Source: Hsuehochloa calcarea
Lineage: Eukaryota; Streptophyta; Magnoliopsida; Poales; Poaceae
Direction: 5' to 3'
Length of the DNA stretch: 64,000 bases
Assembly: GCA_036346395.1 (NCBI GenBank)
Contig: CM070594.1
Coordinates: 32,831,385-32,895,384 of the forward strand
The notes beneath the pieces were generated by a model, which worked only from the letters and a program-made list of their open reading frames with translations, did not search any database and was not told the origin of the DNA. Shown here piece after piece: positions 1-11,009 of this stretch (its first letter is position 1; each line of letters starts with the position of its first letter). Position numbers and translations under genes: made by a program.

Positions 1-3000
1 AAACTTATGAATCAAATGGGTGGGAGAGAATATTCACAAGAATGTTCTCTTGGATAATTTGGGTGGGGAGGTTATCTTAATAGGCAGGATATACTAGACC
101 TATTTGTGTTACGAATTGCTCTCCTATTGGAAACAGATGACAATGTGCGATAGATAGGATCAACTTGATACTGATTGGTTGATGCATTACCATCGTCCCC
201 TAGAGAATACCTTATCACTACTTACGCGAGAGGCCTAGTTTATTTAACAATTTCTTTTTATTACTTCCCATTTATCAAGGAAGTTCCATGAACCTTAGCT
301 GGAACTTGTGCCTGGTTGCGATGGGCCACCTATGACAGATATGATTCTAACTGGCACACAAGACCTAGTTTATCTAATGATTTTTCTCATCAATTTATAT
401 TTATCAAGCAAGTTCCATGAGTTTGGTGGAACCTTAAAATATTAGCTAAACATCAACCTTATAATTTAATCAGCGGTGTCTACGGGTTTGAATTTAATTA
501 TTGAGGTGATCTTTACTCATTCTAATTACTTACGTAATTTGACATACACTAAAGTACGCTTATTATACAAGGTTGATCTTTAGCTATAATACTCGTTAAC
601 AACTATTTTTAGCTAAGTAGACAACTACTGATTTCACCCTCTAATGCCTATGTGTTTTTGTCCATTAATTATTCTTCAATAATTACCATTACTATCTTGT
701 TTATTATTAACTAGCATGAAGCCATGCGATGACTGTTGCTAACTTTCATGCCCATCTACTAATACTAATATACTTGCATGCTACAAATTTCTATTTTAGC
801 TTCTAGTTCCAATTAAGGCCTAGTTATGTGTAAGTTGTAATTGTCCTATCATTGTGTTAATTAGATTGGACTTGTCCCCTAGCTATATGTTGGCAAAGGT
901 GTAACTTGATGGATTAACCCAACTTCTAGTTGAGCTTCCATTTTAACTCATGTATTATGGGCACATTAATTAGTAATAATTACCTTTATCAGTACTACAT
1001 TTTATTTGGCATCTTAAAATAGCTAACCCTTATGCTAAGAGATTTTAGGACTATTACCTAGTGTCATACTAATCATCCCTAGTTATTATTAATGACTTAT
1101 TAACCTACCCTAGTTAATATTTTAACTAAAGTAGTTGTTTTACTTCATCAAAAATTAGTAAGGGCTTATTTGTAAGTGTATGGCCCACTATTTATTATTT
1201 TATTTCTACCCTGCTAGGGGGGTCTACATGCTATTGCCCTAGTATCCTTATCATCATTTATTGATAAATACTACTCTGGTGACTACTTACGGTAGGTAAC
1301 TATACACGAATTGACCTAATTATCATAAGACTCAACCAAAACCTAATGAGGGACAACTGGACAACTAAATCTTAGTTAGGCAATTAAGTCTAAATTAACT
1401 ACATTGAGGGATTTAACTAAAGTGTTTGGTTAACTAACTATTTGTTGTGGTTCATTATTCATTTGAGCAATACATATATAAGCATAATTCTATTCTATCA
1501 ATATTTATAAACATATTTGCATCCTAACTCAAATAGCTAATTATCGATGGTTAACATCTATCACTTTTAAATTTAATTACTAAATTAAGTGGTACCTAGC
1601 CACTATTGAAATATTAGCACGATTAATAATTTTAGCTTGATCCCTGATTAATGTCCCCTCTTTTGAAATTAACTTCTAAGTGCACCCTAATGATAATTAA
1701 TATTTAATTGATTGGATTAATCACCTTAATTTAATCACTACGTAACTTAATTAAAACATCAATTTTTTATATTAAAAGTATTAAATACAACTTATACTAT
1801 AACGGAGTTTTTAACTAAATTAACTACTTAATTAAACACTAACCACTTTTAGTTAACCTTTAATCAATCGATTCATCCATTAATTAACACACTTTGAGAA
1901 AGCAAATTGCTAAGTGAATATCTAGTAACTAACTAACCTACTAAGTAATTTGGATTGATCATTTGATCAGGTGGGGCCCATATGTCAACTACAGAGAAAC
2001 AGAGAGAGAGCCAGAGACAGAGCATCAGAACAGGGGAGGCGGCGCACTCGGCTCGGGAGATAGATAGAGAGAGAGAGCCAGAGCCAGAGCCAGAGCATCA
2101 GAATAGCGGAGGAAGCGCACTCGGCTCAGGAGGTGGTGGCGGCGGCGAGAGGCAGCCGGGAGGTGGAACCGTTGTCAAAAATGGGTCCCAAGGACCATGA
2201 GAAGTCAAGGGGTGGTGGCGACACTCTTAGAAGTAGCCCATGGCGATGGGAGTGCAAGACCGAGCGGGGACTGACGCTAGGGAAGGAGAGAGGCGGTAGC
2301 GCTGGAGGGGGAGAGGAGGAAAATGACAGCGTGCATGAGCATCCAGAGGTTGAGGGGGGCCTCACCTCACTTGTTGTTGGAGGCGGAGATGTGTCGAGGC
2401 AGTTTGGCCATGTGCACCCCGCGGCGACGATGTGCCTCAACATGGTGGTGGTGTTCTGGAGAACAGGAGCTCCAATTAATGGTGGGGGATGCCTTAGGGA
2501 GGTGTGACGGTGCTCCAGTGTGAAGAAATTTACCGGAGGCTCACCGTGCGAGGAGTGGCAGCCATGGCAGCCGAATTGGGGTAGACGACGGCGGTGCCAT
2601 GCTCTAGTGGATGAAAACCAAAATTAGGTGAGGGGAGTCGAAGAGGGTACTTGGGAACATGATGACGTGAGCGGCTTGGGGAGAGCCTCACTAAGGTGGC
2701 CAGAACGACGAGGTGAAGGTGGCGGCTACCGCAAACAGATCTCAAGCTTGTGTCCCTTGGCATGGTTCCTTCTTCTGGTGCTTAGAGGAGAAGGAGAGGG
2801 AGAAAAAGAAGATGGCGAGAAGGAGAAGGCCGGGCGCCACTCGGCTGTCCTTATGAAGGATGGAGAGAGGCGTGAGAACTCGGCTCATTCTCGGTGAGAC
2901 AGACGAGTAGGAGAGCGGCGTGCGTGAGATGCTACTGTGCACAGTGACGCCACGCCAGTGTGGGAGCATGGACATGGTATTGTGAGGTGACGCATGCAAC

Positions 3001-3330
3001 AGGGGAATGTGGGCGGAAATGCGGTGACGACATGGCGATGAGATGGGAGAAGGTGGGAGGAAATGGGAGTAGGTGGCTCAGCATCGGCACTGGCGAGCGC
3101 TGCATTGAAGAGGAAGGAGGCCAGCGCAACGCTGGGCTAGGAAGGGAGAAGGAAAGAGGCAGGTTGACTGGGCCATGGCTAGGTCGATTGAAGGAGAAGC
3201 CTAGTGGGCCGGCCTGGGGGAAATAAAAAAGAAAAAAGAAAGAGAAGGGAGGAGACGGGCTGGGCCGATGGATTTTGACCTAGACCGAATTAAATCTACT
3301 CTTTCCTAGCCCAACCTATGTGCCTGTGGT
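1..3330 (-). repeat. LTR-like retrotransposon segment, minus orientation, truncated by window start
   Basis: No gene is supported here. The first 1.95 kb is AT-rich. It is followed by a GC-rich block (about 1.97-3.2 kb) beginning with a GGTGGGGCCCA motif and AGAGAGAG runs. This order is the mirror image of the LTR at 44461-47605, where a CT-rich promoter block ends in GACAGGTGGGCCCC and is followed by AT-rich DNA. I therefore read it as a diverged LTR of the same broad gypsy type lying on the minus strand. Its left end is outside the window and its right end is not sharply defined. The short open frames in the GC-rich block have no recognisable domain. Confidence 0.4.
2010..2131. repeat. about 70-bp imperfect tandem duplication
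   Basis: Two adjacent copies share AGCCAGAG(A/C)CAGAGCATCAGAA followed by GGAGG, a short variable part and GCGCACTCGGCTC. The first copy runs about 2010-2061 and the second about 2081-2131. They differ by several substitutions and are separated by a GATAGATAGAGAGAGAG microsatellite. It lies inside the GC-rich part of the LTR-like segment. Confidence 0.6.
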
Positions 3331-3339
3331 TTCTAGTGT

Positions 3340-4912
3340 GGTGAAGCAACTCCTACACAACTCTAGCGAAGTTTTGCAACTTGGGTTCCAATCCTACACA
3401 TGTCTAGTATCTAGGAATTTAAAGGACAAGAAAGTAAATGCGAAAACGTAAAAGAGACAAGATGCACATCCATTTTTTACCGAGGTCTCAAAGATTCGGC
3501 GATCTCCCATACTCCTCATTGGAGCACTCTCACAAGAGTATAGCCCCAACTTGAAACCACGCAAGGAATCAAGCCATCTACTTGTGGTAGTCCTTCTCTG
3601 CTCTGCATAGGTGGACTCTGAATCTTCACTAGCTCTCGGTGCCTTCCACAAGCTCCTCAAAGGAAAGGTCATTGGGCCAATGCCTCCAAGCTATCTAGGA
3701 GACACTGATCCAAGAGTAATAAGCCCAAGGTGTTCACTTGAACCCAACAAGGTCAACAAACTAGGCGTGATCTGCTCTCTCAACCTCACTCAAACACTCA
3801 AGATCTTCAATCCAATATTCAAAGTGCCATTGAGCTCCTCAATAGGCTAGATGTGGAAATGGAGTCCCAAGATAGCTAACTTGAATGCCCATAGGTCACT
3901 TATATAGATCATCTCCTCAGAAACTAGCTATTAGACACAATATTTAATAAAAACATTATTGAGTTGGATTATCGGACCCACTCGGATCATCCGACTTACA
4001 CACTTCAAATGTTCTAAAAAGTAGCTGTTGCACACACTCATATCGTTCAATTCAAGTCGGATAATCTAGATCACTTGGATTATCCACCTAGCTCAGATTA
4101 TCCTAGCTAGTGCAAACCACTCAGGAGCCCTTCTCTAGAAAATTGATCCAGGTCATGCTCCAGCCCACTCGGATCATCCGAGTTAGTTCAAATTCTCTCA
4201 GACCAAGTCTTGGCCAAATTGATACAACACATTGTTTGATTGATGCGAATTATATGAGCCACATTTAGACTTGAAAAATGCTATCTCTGGAAAATTAGTC
4301 TGGAGCTTGTTCCGGGTGACTTGGATCATTAGACTCTCATTGAACTCCACACACATGTCCTTTGGAAAATTGATCTGACCCATGGTCCGGGTCACTTGTA
4401 TCATCTGACTCACATTGAAAACCTCATGACATGTTCTCTAGAATATTGATCTGACCCATGGTCTAGTGCAATCGGATTATCCGCCTCAATACAACTTTTT
4501 CTACCCAAGTTTGAAATTGAACAAGCATTCCAAATTTAGCATCCACACATGGTTTCTTGGCTTCTAGATATGAGCTAGAGAGATATAGTGTGCTTCACAA
4601 CTAGCCACCCAACCTTACTAAGCTATTAGCTTTGAACCCCCTTAATAGTACGACCTAATAAAAAACAAAACATGTCACTAAAATGATCCAAACTCAACTC
4701 CTAGGATCATTTCTAGTCACAAGGTACTTAATCTTCATACTTAGCAATCATTTGCATAATCATGGGGATCCATGAGTACCAAGAACACCCAGTTTGTAAA
4801 TTCGAGCACTAACTCAAAACAATTTCACTTGAAACAAGGTTAGTCTTGACAAATAAGGTCATTAATCACCAAAGCACTAAACTCTATGAAAATAGAGGCC
4901 TAGATGCTTACA
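3340..4912 (-). repeat. Ty1/copia (SIRE/Maximus-type) LTR, minus orientation, probable solo LTR
   Basis: The right end reads GAGGCCTAGATGCTTACA. Its reverse complement, TGTAAGCATCTAGGCCTC, matches my recollection of the 5' end of grass SIRE/Maximus copia LTRs. The segment also contains several CGGATCATCCGA-type palindromic motifs (for example near 3960-4180) that are characteristic of these LTRs. The right boundary at 4912 is firm. The left boundary near 3340 is uncertain: a possible duplication TTCTA (left) against TTCTC (right) is only 4 of 5 bases. No internal coding region is attached, so a solo LTR is likely. Family assignment is from motif memory, not from a search. Confidence 0.5.
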
Positions 4913-5201
4913 TTCTCCCAGTGGGCAACAACTTCCACCCCTTCGGTGCTATAAAAGGAGTGGAGCCGGACTATGGAACAAAAACACAAGACATCGCCCT
5001 GTAGCATTATCCACACATTGTTCATCCCGAACTTTGCGCACCCCCATTGAATTCTCTCTTAATACAAGCACATAGGAAGTAGGGTTATTATTATCTATAA
5101 AGAAGGCTTGAACCTATATAAAACACACTGTCTCCTCCTTGCGTGATCCCTTGACCATGTCTCTAGCATTACTTTGTAAGATGAACAACAATTCATAGAC
5201 A
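4913..5201 (+). repeat. 3' part of a gypsy (Tat/Retand-type) LTR
   Basis: The segment contains a TATA-like box (GCTATAAAAGGAG near 4950) and ends at TAGACA. It is followed immediately by a primer-binding-type sequence, TGGTGCCGTCCGTGGGG at 5204-5220. That layout marks the end of a 5' LTR. TGGCGCCGTC-type binding sites are usual in Tat-lineage gypsy elements. The left part of this LTR was apparently removed or displaced by the copia LTR ending at 4912. Confidence 0.6.
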
Positions 5202-6960
5202 ATTGGTGCCGTCCGTGGGGACCCGACTGAAATTCCTCTTTTCATTGTCCCTCATGCATCCATAGTAAATGAGTGAAATGAGGAAAACTAGTTCGACCTA
5301 ACGGATTACGTAGGGATCGACACGAATGCCTGCTACGACGAACTAGAGTAGGATATCCTCTCGTCCGAGGGGAACATCTACTCTAGGGACCCGTCACAAG
5401 GCCTTGGAGGACATTCTTCCAGCAAGACGCACGAGTAATCACAACAACCAGCATCATTATGCCCAGACGGGGAACCAAAACACCCAGAGGCTAAGGGTCC
5501 AAGTGGCTAGAATCAACACCAACCGTCCAAGGTTTCTGGTCATGCCGAGGGCTCCACCCCTGAGCACCAAGAGACGCCTGACGGTGGTCGGACTATTGCG
5601 TTGGACCTTGGAAAAAACTACTCCAGGTCTCATTCGCCATTTGGTAACCATCACCTTGCGGTTATCAATTCTCGGGATACGCTTGGGGACTCTGGTACTT
5701 CGAGTTCGAGTGGCCATCCGGAGAATTCACATTCATCCAACCTTGAAACGTTCAGAGACGGTTATAACATGGAATTCTCCTTCTTTGAAGGGACTACTCT
5801 AAGTAGACATGTTCACGGGCGACCCAACTCGAGCCCAACACTGTCCGGGTCGGGCTTGGGACTGGAATTCCGGCCCGAAAGAAGCCATGCCCAGCCCGAA
5901 ATTCGGAATAAACACAATAAAAAAATGAAAATCTATTTTTTAATCCTGGAAATGAATTAAATAATACCTTTTTATTCCAAAAATGATTAAAATAATATAT
6001 TTAAAATTTAAAATGAATTTTCGGGTCGAACCGGGCTCGAGCCTGTCCGTTTGCGATCGGGCTTTTCACACTCGGTCCGTCCGGCCGGCGTTTGAACAGG
6101 TCTAACTCCAAATGGTGAGACACTATTTTTCGACTACTCCTCCTCAAGCTAGGAGATCTCGACCACAAGTAGCACTCGTGACGTCTTCATGTCACATTGT
6201 GATATATCCACATCACACTTCCTATAGTAGGTCTCTGGGCACTGCCGAACATGCATAATGTGGTAACATAGGGACATCGCCCCCTAAGGACGAGTACCCC
6301 CATATAAAAACTTGTCTCTATATACACAAGTCGGGTGAGGAATCGTTGCTTGATCTAAGGGAATCGCCCTCACATGCAAGAACCCAAAACGCTGTCCATA
6401 CAGAGAGGCCCACCATTCTATATGGACCGTATACATAAATCATATTCTCCTTCACAGGCCAATTGATTTCTTTTGTTAATTCTGCCTACCCCTTTTTCAA
6501 ATAGCAGTTGGGTCTAGTGGGTCACGGTGCCACTAAAGGCCCACATAAGCCTCGAGGAGACTCTCAATCCCTGTAAATACACAACACACCCTTGGGAACG
6601 GGGGAGGGGGCTAATCACTACCTACCCTATCTCATCTCCCCCTTTCTTCTTTTCTCTCTTGCTCCCGGTTCCCAACTTAGCCTCCCTTTGGACGATTTTT
6701 CCTAAAGAGACCCACAAATCTTGTTGTCCGTTCCTCTAGTCTGCTACACATCCCATCCCATCCCAATGCTCGTCAGGATGGCGAGGACCACTCCAATAGT
6801 GACGGAGGCATCACCTCTGATGAGTGTAATTGATGTGCTAGAGGTGATCGCACCTAGTCCAGGGACGCCCAATCAGACCCAGAGGTAGAGGATCGTGAGA
6901 CCAGCAGGAGATGAAGGATCGCTACCCGAGTCAGACTACCTAGTCGAATTCAATACCGGT
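5202..6960 (+). mobile_element. internal remnant of a Tat-type gypsy element
   Basis: Starts with the primer-binding site at 5204-5220. Frame-broken coding traces follow, including a stretch after 5280 that reads approximately FDLTDYVGIDTNAYYDELE and resembles an acidic leader or gag region. The sequence is interrupted by a hAT-type MITE at 5804-6104. From about 6500 to 6960 there is a second leader-like segment with a possible gag start at 6778 (reading MARTTPIVTEASPLMSVIDV), which ends in stops. No protease, reverse transcriptase or integrase is present. The sequence becomes anonymous before 6985. Confidence 0.45.
5804..6104. mobile_element. hAT-type MITE, 301 bp
   Basis: Terminal inverted repeats: the left end is TAGACATGTTCA, and the right end, read on the other strand, is TAGACCTGTTCA (11 of 12 match). 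The flanking 8-mers are ACTCTAAG (5796-5803) and ACTCCAAA (6105-6112), matching at 6 of 8, as expected for a decayed 8-bp hAT target duplication. The interior is rich in GGGCC/CCCGG near both ends and AT-rich in the middle, with no coding capacity. It sits inside the Tat-type gypsy remnant. A different superfamily is possible if the duplication is coincidental. Confidence 0.65.
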
Positions 6961-6984
6961 TGATAACCGCTCAATATCCGTGAC

Positions 6985-7577
6985 ATTTCGTTTCCGGACG
7001 GAAATTAATAGCTGATTCGATTTCTAATTTTCTGTTTGTTTTTTAAATTTGATTTTATTTTCAAAAATTCACAGCTTCATTTAAGCTCGGGTTTGTGTTT
7101 CAAACCTCTATTCAAATTCTGAACTCAAAATTTAATTTTAATTCCCTCGTTTCAGTTTTTGGACCTCTTTCCAATTTTTGCCCCCTTTTGTTTTGCTTGG
7201 GCCTTGCCCCATTCTTTTGGGCCGACTCATTTTCCCCCAACCTCATTCATTGTTGAGCAAACCCATTTTTCCAGGCCACTTAATTTTTCCTGACCCATTC
7301 TCTCTCTCCCACCGACCCATTCCTCCGGCCGGTTCGGCCCGGCCAGATTCCTTCTCCTCGGCCTATTTCTCCTCCCCCCGGTCACACCGATCGCATCACC
7401 CCGGTCAATCCGGCCCACTTTCCCCCTTCTCTCTCTCTTATTTTCCCCCACTCCCGACCGCATCGCCCTGTCCTCTTCTCTTCTTCTCCGCGCCACCATT
7501 TCTTTCTCTCCTCCTTCCCAGATTCGCCTTTCCCGGGCCCCTTCCGCCTCGGCCTGCCTCCCACCGCCTCACCTCGC
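6985..7577 (+). repeat. LTR fragment related to the 3.1-kb LTR family, truncated by gap
   Basis: The block around AAGCTCGGGTTTGTGTTTCAAACCTC (7084-7110) and the following CT-rich, proline-coding stretch match, in order and wording, the start of the LTRs at 44461 and 49793 (compare 44570-44720). The segment runs into the N gap. The open frame crossing the gap is a by-product of pyrimidine-rich DNA and N codons. Confidence 0.6.
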
Positions 7578-7677
7578 NNNNNNNNNNNNNNNNNNNNNNN
7601 NNNNNNNNNNNNNNNNNNNNNNNNNNNNNNNNNNNNNNNNNNNNNNNNNNNNNNNNNNNNNNNNNNNNNNNNNNNNN
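7578..7677. other. assembly gap, 100 N
   Basis: Exactly 100 N. This is the conventional length for a gap of unknown size, so sequence on either side need not be adjacent. To the left is a plus-oriented LTR fragment; to the right is the interior of a minus-oriented element. Confidence 0.98.
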
Positions 7678-8206
7678 TTGATATCTCAACAATTGAATCA
7701 AGAATGAGTGGGATTTTCACTGTTTATGGTCTGCTATGCCTTTTCTCTTCTTTCTTTTTTTCTTCTTTCTTCCTTCTTTTTTGAACTATTACAAAATTTT
7801 GTTCTACCAAAAATGAGCAAAGTTCTTTCCCACCTTTTGATCTTTGAACAATGCAGAAGAACATGTGATTAATATGCAAACTTATAACGATTTAGCTAGT
7901 CTTCAATAGGTTCAAAGTATTCAGAAAAGATTGTTGAAAGGTTCACAAAGGATAAATTGGTTACTCACTTTTGGTGTTTTTTTATAAACACGATAAAAAA
8001 ATCAAACTAGGCTCAAATAAAAGCAACGCAAAGAATTCAAGATCAAAGAACTAAACTTGATTTAATGGACAAAAACTTAACAAACCTGACTAGAATAACA
8101 AATTAAATACTACGGTCAAAAAAAAATTTGTTTGGCTTCTTTCTGTATAGAAAAAAATAAGATAATCTGATAAAGATCCTACCGAAGTCAACTGAGTTCG
8201 ATACCA
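7678..8206 (-). mobile_element. leader region of a minus-strand gypsy element, with primer-binding site
   Basis: Read on the minus strand, this follows the LTR at 8207-9115. The sequence GTTCGATACCA at 8196-8206 reads TGGTATCGAAC on the minus strand, a decayed version of the TGGTATCAGA primer-binding site (initiator Met tRNA) found at the same place in the element at 50329-55801. The remainder is AT-rich with homopolymer runs and has no coding region. It is cut by the gap. Confidence 0.5.
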
Positions 8207-9115
8207 CCCGACAAGTGGGAAGTTCCGATCTTCTCGACGTGAGAACTCTCGATAACTTGTGTATCCTCATCAATCCACTACTGATCCCCGCCAATGCACG
8301 ACTTGGCAACTCTATAGAAATTCCACCTAAACACACACTTGATTGGATCCGCCACCACAAGCTTTAAGATCGTCAACCTCAATTCCTACTAAAAGCAAGA
8401 ATTCACTTCTTTGTTCTTAATGCCCAATTTGCTTTGGCTATAAGCACAACAGAACTACAAAAAGCTTTCAAAATATATTAAACGTGGGTCTGTGTTACAG
8501 CCGGGGTCACCTTCTATATATAGTGCCCCTTATCCCCTCATATCGCCAAGAGGCCCTACCCTATTCTAATCTGATTTGAGTCCCACCCAATCTCGGCCAC
8601 ATTCCAACAAGGTAAAAGGAAAACTCAAAACCGCCATATTGATTCGATCACATCTTTATCCAGAAGGAATTTCGAGTGAGGAGGATCCGCGGATCGGCTT
8701 GAAGTTATCTTTCCAACAAGTCCAGAACACTTAATCCGACTCGCTTAGAAACTTATAACCGTTTTAATCCGATCGTCCCATTGATTCGAATCCGAATTTG
8801 ATATTGATTCCGAATCCGAATTTGATTCTCGAGTTGATTCTTAATTTTGAATTTAAGGCTTGTAGTTTCGAATTTGACTTGATTCTGGGCTTCTCCCTTG
8901 CTTGTCTCCCCACGAGCTTCCATTGTGTCGCCTTTCTTCAAGAATGGCCCCATATCCTTCATTCCGACATTATTGAATCTTCCAACTGAGCAACAAAACA
9001 CTAGTTTTAGGTAGTAGAAATTCTCAACTAATTTAAAAGGAAATTCAAGAAATAGATTCACTGTTGGATAAGCTTCTCTTGCTTTTCAACTCTTAGTAAG
9101 CTCATGTTGTTCGAG
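8207..9115 (-). repeat. 5' LTR of a minus-strand gypsy element, diverged relative of the 50.3/54.7-kb LTRs
   Basis: Shares with the LTRs at 50329 and 54681, in the same order: a CCGATCTTCTCG motif near the inner end; a minus-strand TATA box (ATATATAGTGCCCCTT, about 8514-8530); CCAAGAGGCCCTAC; GAGGATCC; a GCTTGAAGTTATCTTTCCAACAAG stretch; and the repeated ATTCCGAATCCGAATTTGAT block near 8780-8840. Divergence is much higher than between the two LTRs at 50-55 kb, so this is an older family member. The outer end is not precisely defined. Confidence 0.6.
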
Positions 9116-9119
9116 GTAT

Positions 9120-9582
9120 TTAATGAATTGAAAATATTATATGAAACAACGAGCTAAGGATGTCCGCATCAGAGGGGGTGGGAGAGAGGCGGCGCGGGAG
9201 GAGGGGGAGGAGGAGGCGGACGGGCGGTGCCGAGGAGGAGGAGAAGCGCGCACGGAGGAGGGGGGTGGGAGAGGAGGCGCGCGAGAGGAGGGGAGGAGTG
9301 GAGGCTGCGGGAAGGGAAGGGTTAGGCCGGGGATGCGGTGGTGTGCAGGCTGGGGAAACGTCACGGGAAAAACGGGCGCTGGATTTGCTTTTCGCCATGA
9401 AAGTGTTTTAATTTTAAACACTCGAAAATTTGTTATTTCCGAGTGTTTAGTATAACACTGGTTGAGTTATTTGTACCGAGTGCTTAGAGGCTACCGAGTG
9501 TCTTACTAAACACTGGGACCCGCCCGAGTGTTTCCAATGTAGACACTCTAAAAATATAGACACTCGAAACAAGCTCGTAGTG
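9120..9582. mobile_element. CACTA transposon terminal fragment
   Basis: The right end (9574-9582, CTCGTAGTG) read on the opposite strand starts CACTACGAG, the signature of a CACTA terminus. Just inside are repeated CACTCG / CGAGTGTTT motifs in both orientations (9410-9570), typical subterminal repeats of grass En/Spm-type elements. The inner part (9150-9370) is an extremely GC-rich GGAGGAGG block with no recognisable transposase. The opposite terminus was not found. The fragment abuts the broken GH27 copy at the start of an exon and removes everything upstream. Confidence 0.6.
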
Positions 9583-10604
9583 GCAGTTCCTTCAAGAGTG
9601 CAAATAAGATTGGGGGCACAGGATTACGAGGAAGATCTTGGCCAGATTTGAACATGCTTCCTTTTGGCTGGCTTACTGACGCGAGTAATGATTTGAACCT
9701 TCTGGTGAATTAATGAACAATTGTGAGGCATGAGAAATTTTGTCACTATCATTGATATTGTGGAAATAGAACATTTAATGCCATTAGATAAGTACTGCAA
9801 AATATGGACATCTCAGGTTGCTAGTTTTCAATAATTGGAACTTGGGAGAGAAATCACATCACAAACTTTGTAATAAATTATAACAGATGCTGGAATATGC
9901 ATATATCAAACTATATACTGAATGGAAAATCTCAACTAATATGTTCTTGATTTATCGAACTACATAACATGTAAGTTATCTACTAGATGGTTTTCTTGAA
10001 ATGTTTGCTAGGTATGCAACTTTATGAATAAATACCCAGATTCCACGGAGTGATAGTTATAACCGAATAGTTCTTTTCTTCCTTTAATACAGGTGTCAAT
10101 CAGGGTCCTAATAGGAAATGTAACCTACATCTGATGAACAGAAAACTCAGGTTTGCACTTAAAGAGACTTCATGCCTGATATTCAGTGTGCTCTATCCAC
10201 TAAACGCTGTGTTGACACGGCCTTGCAGATGGCACTTTGGTCAATGGCTAAGTCGCCTCTCATGTATGGAGGAGATTTGAGACATCTTGACAATAATACA
10301 TTTAGCATAATTACCAATCCTAAATTATTGAAAATAAACCACTACAGCAAAAACAACATGGAGGTACCTGCATTTGAGGCTTCCCATTAGAGCATTTTGT
10401 AGGCATAAATGGACAATAAGCTGACTTGTGGATATTGCCAGTTCCATTATGTGTACGGTGCAAGGACATCCTGTGTACGGTGCAAGAACATCCGATCATG
10501 GGCACCATTCTAGTCGCTTGAGGTCCCGATATCGTGTACACCTGACAAAGAATGATGGTGTGGTTCTTGGTCTCATTGCTTGCAGCCAAGACAAAGCTAA
10601 TGGA

Positions 10605-10993
10605 TGTCAGGTATGGTATTACATATCAACGTCGGCATAAGAAGCAGCAGTCGGCAGCGGCAACTTCAGAAAATAGAGTTGAATAGGATTCTTTATTGTG
10701 CCGTATATGGAAACGTACACCGTATTGTAATACGAGTAGCCAGAGTTTGCATTAGATTCGGAGTTGAGTTCGGAACGAACTCTATTGTAAGCAGTCTCTA
10801 TATAATGGGGCTTAACTTATCAATGAAAGAAACAAGAATTAGCTACTTCTTCTCAATCTAATCAATCCTTCCCTATCTTCTCCGAGTATCTGCTAGCATC
10901 GCTGTCTTCGCCTTACGCCACGGCGCCAACGTAAGCTCCGGCCAAGGCCACCTATAACACACAATTACCCGATTAGATCAATAGCACGTGACA
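10605..10993 (+). repeat. 5' LTR of the gypsy element (389 bp)
   Basis: Begins TGTCAGGTATGG and ends GCACGTGACA. Contains a TATA-like CTCTATATAATGGGG near 10797. The match to the 3' LTR is strong, but most differences are short length changes, the 3' copy being 20 bases shorter. Confidence 0.92.
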
Positions 10994-10996
10994 ATT

Positions 10997-11009
10997 TGGT
11001 ATCAGAGAC
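10997..11009 (+). other. primer-binding site (initiator Met tRNA)
   Basis: TGGTATCAGAGAC starts three bases after the 5' LTR end. It matches the TGGTATCAGAGC complement of plant initiator methionine tRNA except near its end. Confidence 0.8.

Noticed and set aside
7178..7720. Open frames running through the N gap
   Set aside because: The apparent length comes from N codons and pyrimidine-rich LTR sequence.
10997..11009. Possible tRNA gene near TGGTATCAGAG
   Set aside because: It is the 13-base primer-binding site next to an LTR. No cloverleaf or other tRNA parts are present. The same holds for 15823, 47611 and 54666.
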